The position numbers were made by a program, and so were the translations under genes. Positions 15,301-15,612 of a stretch of DNA of 15,612 bases are shown in pieces. The stretch comes from JAGOBX01 sp017999075 [NCBI: Candidatus Babelota bacterium] (GTDB lineage: Bacteria; JAGOBX01): assembly GCA_017999075.1 (NCBI GenBank), contig JAGOBX010000023.1:1-15612 (forward strand), read 5' to 3'. The number at the start of each line of letters is the position of its first letter. The first letter of the stretch is position 1. The notes beneath the pieces are model-generated. The model searched no databases. It was given only the letters and a program-made list of their open reading frames with translations, and was not told the DNA's origin.

Positions 15301-15612
15301 AATCACTAATTCCTGCTGCTATCATTTCAGGATATATTCCGATTATTGCGCCGCAGTTTGCAGAAAAGCCTTCTTTTTTAAACATAATCAATATTCCATT
15401 AGTATCATAAAAATAAGCCGGAGAACCATTTTCAGGAAAAATGGTAAGTGAATTCCAGCCTTTTTTATCATAATCAGAAGAGAGCACTGCTCTTATAATA
15501 TCAAATCCTCCTGACGGTTTTATCCATGCGCTGTCAACCAAATTTAAAAATGAAGTTTCGATTGAAAAATTCACAATTTTATTTTCTGAGCTATTGTTAA
15601 ATCCTCCAATGC
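6332..15612 (-). CDS. Giant secreted modular repeat protein with T9SS-type sorting domain (5' end outside window)
   Basis: The frame is open at the window edge, so the GTG at 15574 is not the start: the 12 codons upstream of it (IGGFNNSSENKI) continue the repeat pattern. Visible length is about 3,092 residues, ending at TAA at 6332. Modules in protein order, by position: A/B dyad repeats (15612-13085); Ig/Big-like (13085-12810); NosD-like beta-helix (12805-11895); Fn3-like (11885-11535); three ET-motif modules (about 11225-10030); two Big_7-like modules (10000-9470); cadherin/tandem-Big-like (9460-9145); Ig-like modules (9160-8480); a second tandem-Big-like module (8480-8150); Fn3-like (8150-7850); a stalk region (7845-7165); a ZU5-like pre-terminal domain with an EF-hand-like loop NDLDNNGIIDG near 6806-6840; and the C-terminal sorting domain (6640-6335). 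It is rich in Asn, Ser, Asp and Thr and poor in Cys. The composition and modules fit a cell-surface or released adhesin or carbohydrate-binding protein; the exact role is unknown. No catalytic residues were recognised. Module names beyond Fn3, beta-helix and sorting domain are by resemblance only. Confidence 0.9.
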   Translation of the reverse strand, partial: IGGFNNSSENKIVNFSIETSFLNLVDSAWIKPSGGFDIIRAVLSSDYDKKGWNSLTIFPENGSPAYFYDTNGILIMFKKEGFSANCGAIIGIYPEMIAAGISDYFYIAGFSGFNSNVINYGIQINASGITAGSINSSADGKFILTKLSASSSKYGWNSIYFEDVQNNQNNIYFNDTNGILAGYYGNIGGNAVCFFPNYGLGERGETIYIRGYNTSLINYGNFDFLNNFNIAGINLLTINANFWNYTDNSVNYYGSFYLTENIDTKGWVSIYTNNQIFSDSFLVMHKKNDPANNTVIGIWPEIISTGSNYFSDFFIAGFKGFNKFYSGDLNQYLYYKIKIGSWESSVFDFIDKNDYSGGFILTSVDAGNAAPSKKGFNNFEVVLTSSGSSKNFIFVDTQGIIIGYEKNSGYPSILCIYPDYGLGEAGDSVYVRGISVNKSENDVLPFKIGDVTLQQNENISYHKFSDNNYYEYICEFIFSSGFNKKGFQSIKQGANIAFNDDSGYLVMYKKYAASNSVYNDTMILGVYPDLLFSGSVNLNNVFYVSCFSSKNRSASNINIKIYGQTINSLNGSILSASGGFEKILCSQIGVLPEIGNIGFEIDFNNGENTYGSLLNIGYYKNNYGMNDYSFSIFPDYGTGNSGDTIYVYGYFPSHNAPDSSGFSIGGIRLNCQNINYWDSDGSGYGRFYGIFNLTDNIDTKGWNVFYNNSAGIVSETNGYLVMNEKISGNWLDSNRKKIGIYPDRAESLEIMTIYIAGLSGFYNSGINQNSLNIADNNIANNLVYSIMVSPFGVIDYNYAGGYFPRTSISGVNFNNNITGFYDIKLISGMESITFYDTFFISAGPQISITIPENNSDTNSSGLIIRGTLAFTDPGDSIIIYVNSNQVNTITVTDTGNWYSEISLSPGINSVTAKVIDESNRYSESIISINYIVTAGSNVWYVNDTSLTNDIRTTAVGYDTNLGFINTSPFRTITRAIANCSIGDTIFIDAGIYSETIVISIDNISLIGSDSLNAIIDCNDSINVKGIYADTQTGLLIKDIQIKDACYGIEWNNVDYSNIENVFVNSCNLRGINLLNGSDNNIIKNNIIYGNSSIGFNSYFSSNNIIINNLSYSNGWHGFYIVFSDNNRITNNKSSNNNKQGFLIENSNNNYFSQNTSDSNIEYAFYISGTSSSETFVFNNIIPSSINSDSGVLNESAANCNFSYNYWNTTDSSVIYGYIHGSYKDKISWLPFRTSQIDITAGEDTVAPAAPSNFQSVLSNTSVYLSWTIPTSDEQNLFLSGLNGFHIFKCKQSDTNDWYKFMIDTVSLLTLQYVDTNIISGETYYYRITSFDTHIVNGKKYLNESWFSDAVYCAVNQTDSGCNYEFDQPDFIYQIDFMTDSNYIEILKTPHLTLGQSIESNLSNLKYIYLRAFADTLTSSDLFADTFDVTVKLYKTDNFGIIDVQQANSDNLDGCADAGYDSDSFNVINIRMVETAANSGIYTNRDDVKSIVSDNDIPELHTNLVIDQTNYQYHILVAEPVKRHSFNIYNSVLSGNKPPIDIDEPDKYACDTSFIAFPLSPINIDSINIYDSSNYYFILTPSERTAESPFNKLYIKACDNLDYPDTWFGSIYLSNYSNDVLRDEIYIRLNVNPKSQIFQDTSGYAFLSEYGSADLEIRLIETDAASNQYVVDPLNIPTLVTYISPDTPNYTDQTNQLFHILKGDTVEAVAYNKIIQSNVSSKVVLFASASNRHPEVIDLKIMNEEFNEEDTADFSIDKNFYIQVYGNSGRSSELLIDTVPVRITNLRTGENINFYLTETSIASEIYRIDTLKFTYPRLNEEYSLLNDNILMARNGDTIEVVCTGSLNIMGETTFVSLIRQVTDIILPDTHIEIKILNSFNNTDTSSQIITVYGTSLNSQSGDTVFLYNSSVLQSLYHITSANSNWSGTVSLNSPGDSIIAKLLTGSGNNATYDTVAVNYFGFTCVSITFPQNNYDTFSASIIVSGTTFQTHSEDTVQIYVNDILHSEIFVQSAGGIWSGTATLSGYENKIVVKLIDSFDRIFYDTITAYTNTPPTITMSSNSYFTQEDSISFYVVLDSSNIKDSNSYDSFQFLTLSVSDTSKVKVSITYGNSSDTLKFDLISNEYGIDTVYITVTDCYGLSDSIAYTVNITGINDLPIISSVSLPDYAFENEYISADIYGWSDSDIIDNAQYYYEWYRETTGAIELVSYGETDVNQIYYSGIKNIGDTIYIKVWAYDGYETNPLSMRIDFVLIVPEEPPVILLNSFDTLLYNGIKTGLNYINWSAFDPDSSTIQRYSIYYKFNNGEWTLLCEGDSMNAGSWTNGVYTYSDDGLSCTYLWNTQNYNDGIYKLTIKGFDGGIWTETEGITNTSETFYIDNINETPYIYLTDTSVIIYENNDTFELILTDTQIFDYDPSDTFASLNITVTDTDFIEAVVIKSNSVCTISFDAVNIGDADVDTVIISVIDARGLIESVIYEIKYLKNDLPVLIMPPSNLKIQDYGHGNALLSFEKSLSQNVVMYKIYWDSGTGIIDYSSPIGFINRNSDTTDLYNYYLNNLQINIQYNFSVRAADENGIEEKNVNSVSITPQPVESVETELHAYIKHPQAGQKISGNSVNVMADMYSSSDSAIFESTKDYITEIHNNFNNSLMGNPVDYIETSILNSMLYINVYTKEIDPNKVMVNRLIQYNITGQQEYMLSYDRIINGYYCYTKIISQYSQSDSFEILLLGADKKFKTDRVKFITFQMKPTADSVWVDIVPTKTNNSSNNPDNNSPYFVLTDFTVFPDGFYDLRAVATDVDDKIDQSPPQITIEINHADADSKKNVKDDGLPIVAEKVNMGKNNEVSLTAVSTEDNFNNVSGALSVPKNSIDTNAVVQMEVIKPDTEIVKLALGKIDKMRASGILQISFSDTSVKIYDTNPLELTIAYNDLDNNGIIDGTSIKEKDMLIWTYGTNNVWEQLETKSIDTEKNIITGYVKHFSLFTLFGGAAVQDLNNVVVIPNPFVPYDNVSENGIPYQDGNVNSGIIFSGLAVNSHLKIYTVDGRKVVDRELNNSTDVAQWDAKNDQGQEVSSGVYIFVVTAQAGGKKTGKFVIVR
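6335..6640 (-). other. C-terminal FlgD-Ig / T9SS type A-like sorting domain
   Basis: The last 100 residues read VVVIPNPFVPYDN, then GIIFSGLAVNSHLKIYTVDG, WDAKNDQGQEVSSGVYIFVV and a basic GGKKTGKFVIVR end. The NPF start, the 'KIYT.DG..V' strand and the 'W(D/N)..N..G..V.SGVY' strand are hallmarks of type A sorting domains and FlgD-Ig folds. In T9SS the domain is recognised after Sec export, by PorV among others, and is often cut off. That this lineage uses it the same way is inference. Confidence 0.8.
10030..11225 (-). repeat. Three 'ET..S.IY' beta modules in the giant protein
   Basis: Three modules share a strand pattern around INIRMVETAANSGIYT (near 11220), LEIRLIETDAASNQYV (near 10645) and INFYLTETSIASEIYR (near 10235). 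The second and third are each followed by a GDTVEAVAYN- or GDTIEVVCTG-type closing strand. The same '(L/V)xET..xSGiY...GDTv.v' pattern is known from many bacterial surface proteins as a tandem beta-sandwich, probably a spacer. Spacing between the first and second copies (about 575 bases) is larger than between the second and third (about 410), so the first contains an insertion. Confidence 0.6.
11895..12805 (-). other. NosD/pectate-lyase-type right-handed beta-helix domain
   Basis: This part of the giant protein begins VWYVND and contains FRTITRAIANCSIGDTIFID with GIYSETIVI, the usual entry of DUF1565/NosD-type helices, where surface proteins list a time-step and a duration. It continues with short coils of the form 'NNIIKNNIIYGNSSIGF' and 'NNRITNNKSSNNNKQGF', giving Asn ladders typical of PbH1 repeats, and closes with SYNYWNTTDSS. 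The fold is often used for polysaccharide binding or cleavage; no lyase catalytic residues could be identified. Confidence 0.8.
13085..15612 (-). repeat. Protein-level A/B dyad repeat array
   Basis: Eight repeat units (one cut by the window edge) of about 102-117 residues alternate between two types. B units carry LIMFKK, LVMHKK, LVMYKK or LVMNEK and end in G(I/V)(Y/W)P(E/D). A units carry GYYGN, GYEKN or GYYKN and lead into a (F/Y)P(N/D)YG.G..G(D/E)(T/S)(I/V)Y(I/V) motif. The Pro hallmarks fall near 15335, 15028, 14716, 14365, 14035, 13717 and 13390. Same-type units are 619-681 bases apart, so the duplicated block is the A+B pair. The last unit (13390-13085) is degenerate. The FPDYG..GD.VYVRG motif resembles the start of IPT/TIG Ig-like domains, so an Ig-like fold is plausible. 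Identity is clear at protein level; at DNA level the copies have drifted, so the array is old. Confidence 0.8.

Overview
The window is strongly AT-rich (by eye about 70% A+T) and every gene I can support lies on the minus strand, so transcription runs from high to low coordinates. Both ends cut through a gene. The content points to a diderm bacterium with a type IX secretion (T9SS)-like export route: a giant secreted protein ends in a FlgD-Ig/type A sorting-like domain, and the next gene encodes a PorV/PorQ-like outer-membrane barrel. Such pairs are known from Bacteroidota and from several poorly cultured phyla of similar surface biology (for example Elusimicrobiota- or Goldbacteria-like lineages). 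I cannot assign the phylum from this sequence alone.

Layout in transcription order. (1) 15612-6332: a giant secreted modular protein of more than 3,090 residues whose start lies outside the window. It has an N-terminal array of about 105-residue beta-rich repeats in strict A-B alternation, an Ig-like module, a NosD/pectate-lyase-type beta-helix, an Fn3-like module, three 'ET..S.IY' modules, further Ig/cadherin-like and Fn3-like modules, a stalk with an EF-hand-like Asp loop, and the sorting domain. (2) 6265-5192: a PorV/PorQ (UPF0164)-like barrel with an unusual four-cysteine zinc-ribbon-like tail. (3) 5124-4696: a small SnoaL_3/NTF2-like protein. (4) A 236-base gap with a good sigma70-type promoter overlapped by inverted and direct repeats. 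(5) 4459-4019: an Rcp1-type single-domain response regulator. (6) 4002-2476: a soluble REC-HisKA-HATPase-REC hybrid kinase. (7) 2461-1: a membrane sensor histidine kinase with an ABC_sub_bind-type periplasmic domain and three PAS domains, cut by the window before its ATPase domain.

Functionally there are two blocks. The first is a surface/export block, with the giant protein as probable cargo and the PorV-like barrel as a possible carrier or anchor. The second is a signalling block of two kinases and a stand-alone receiver, separated by only 14-16 bases and very probably one operon. None of the visible signalling proteins carries a DNA-binding output domain. I saw no tRNA, rRNA, CRISPR array, insertion sequence or attachment site.
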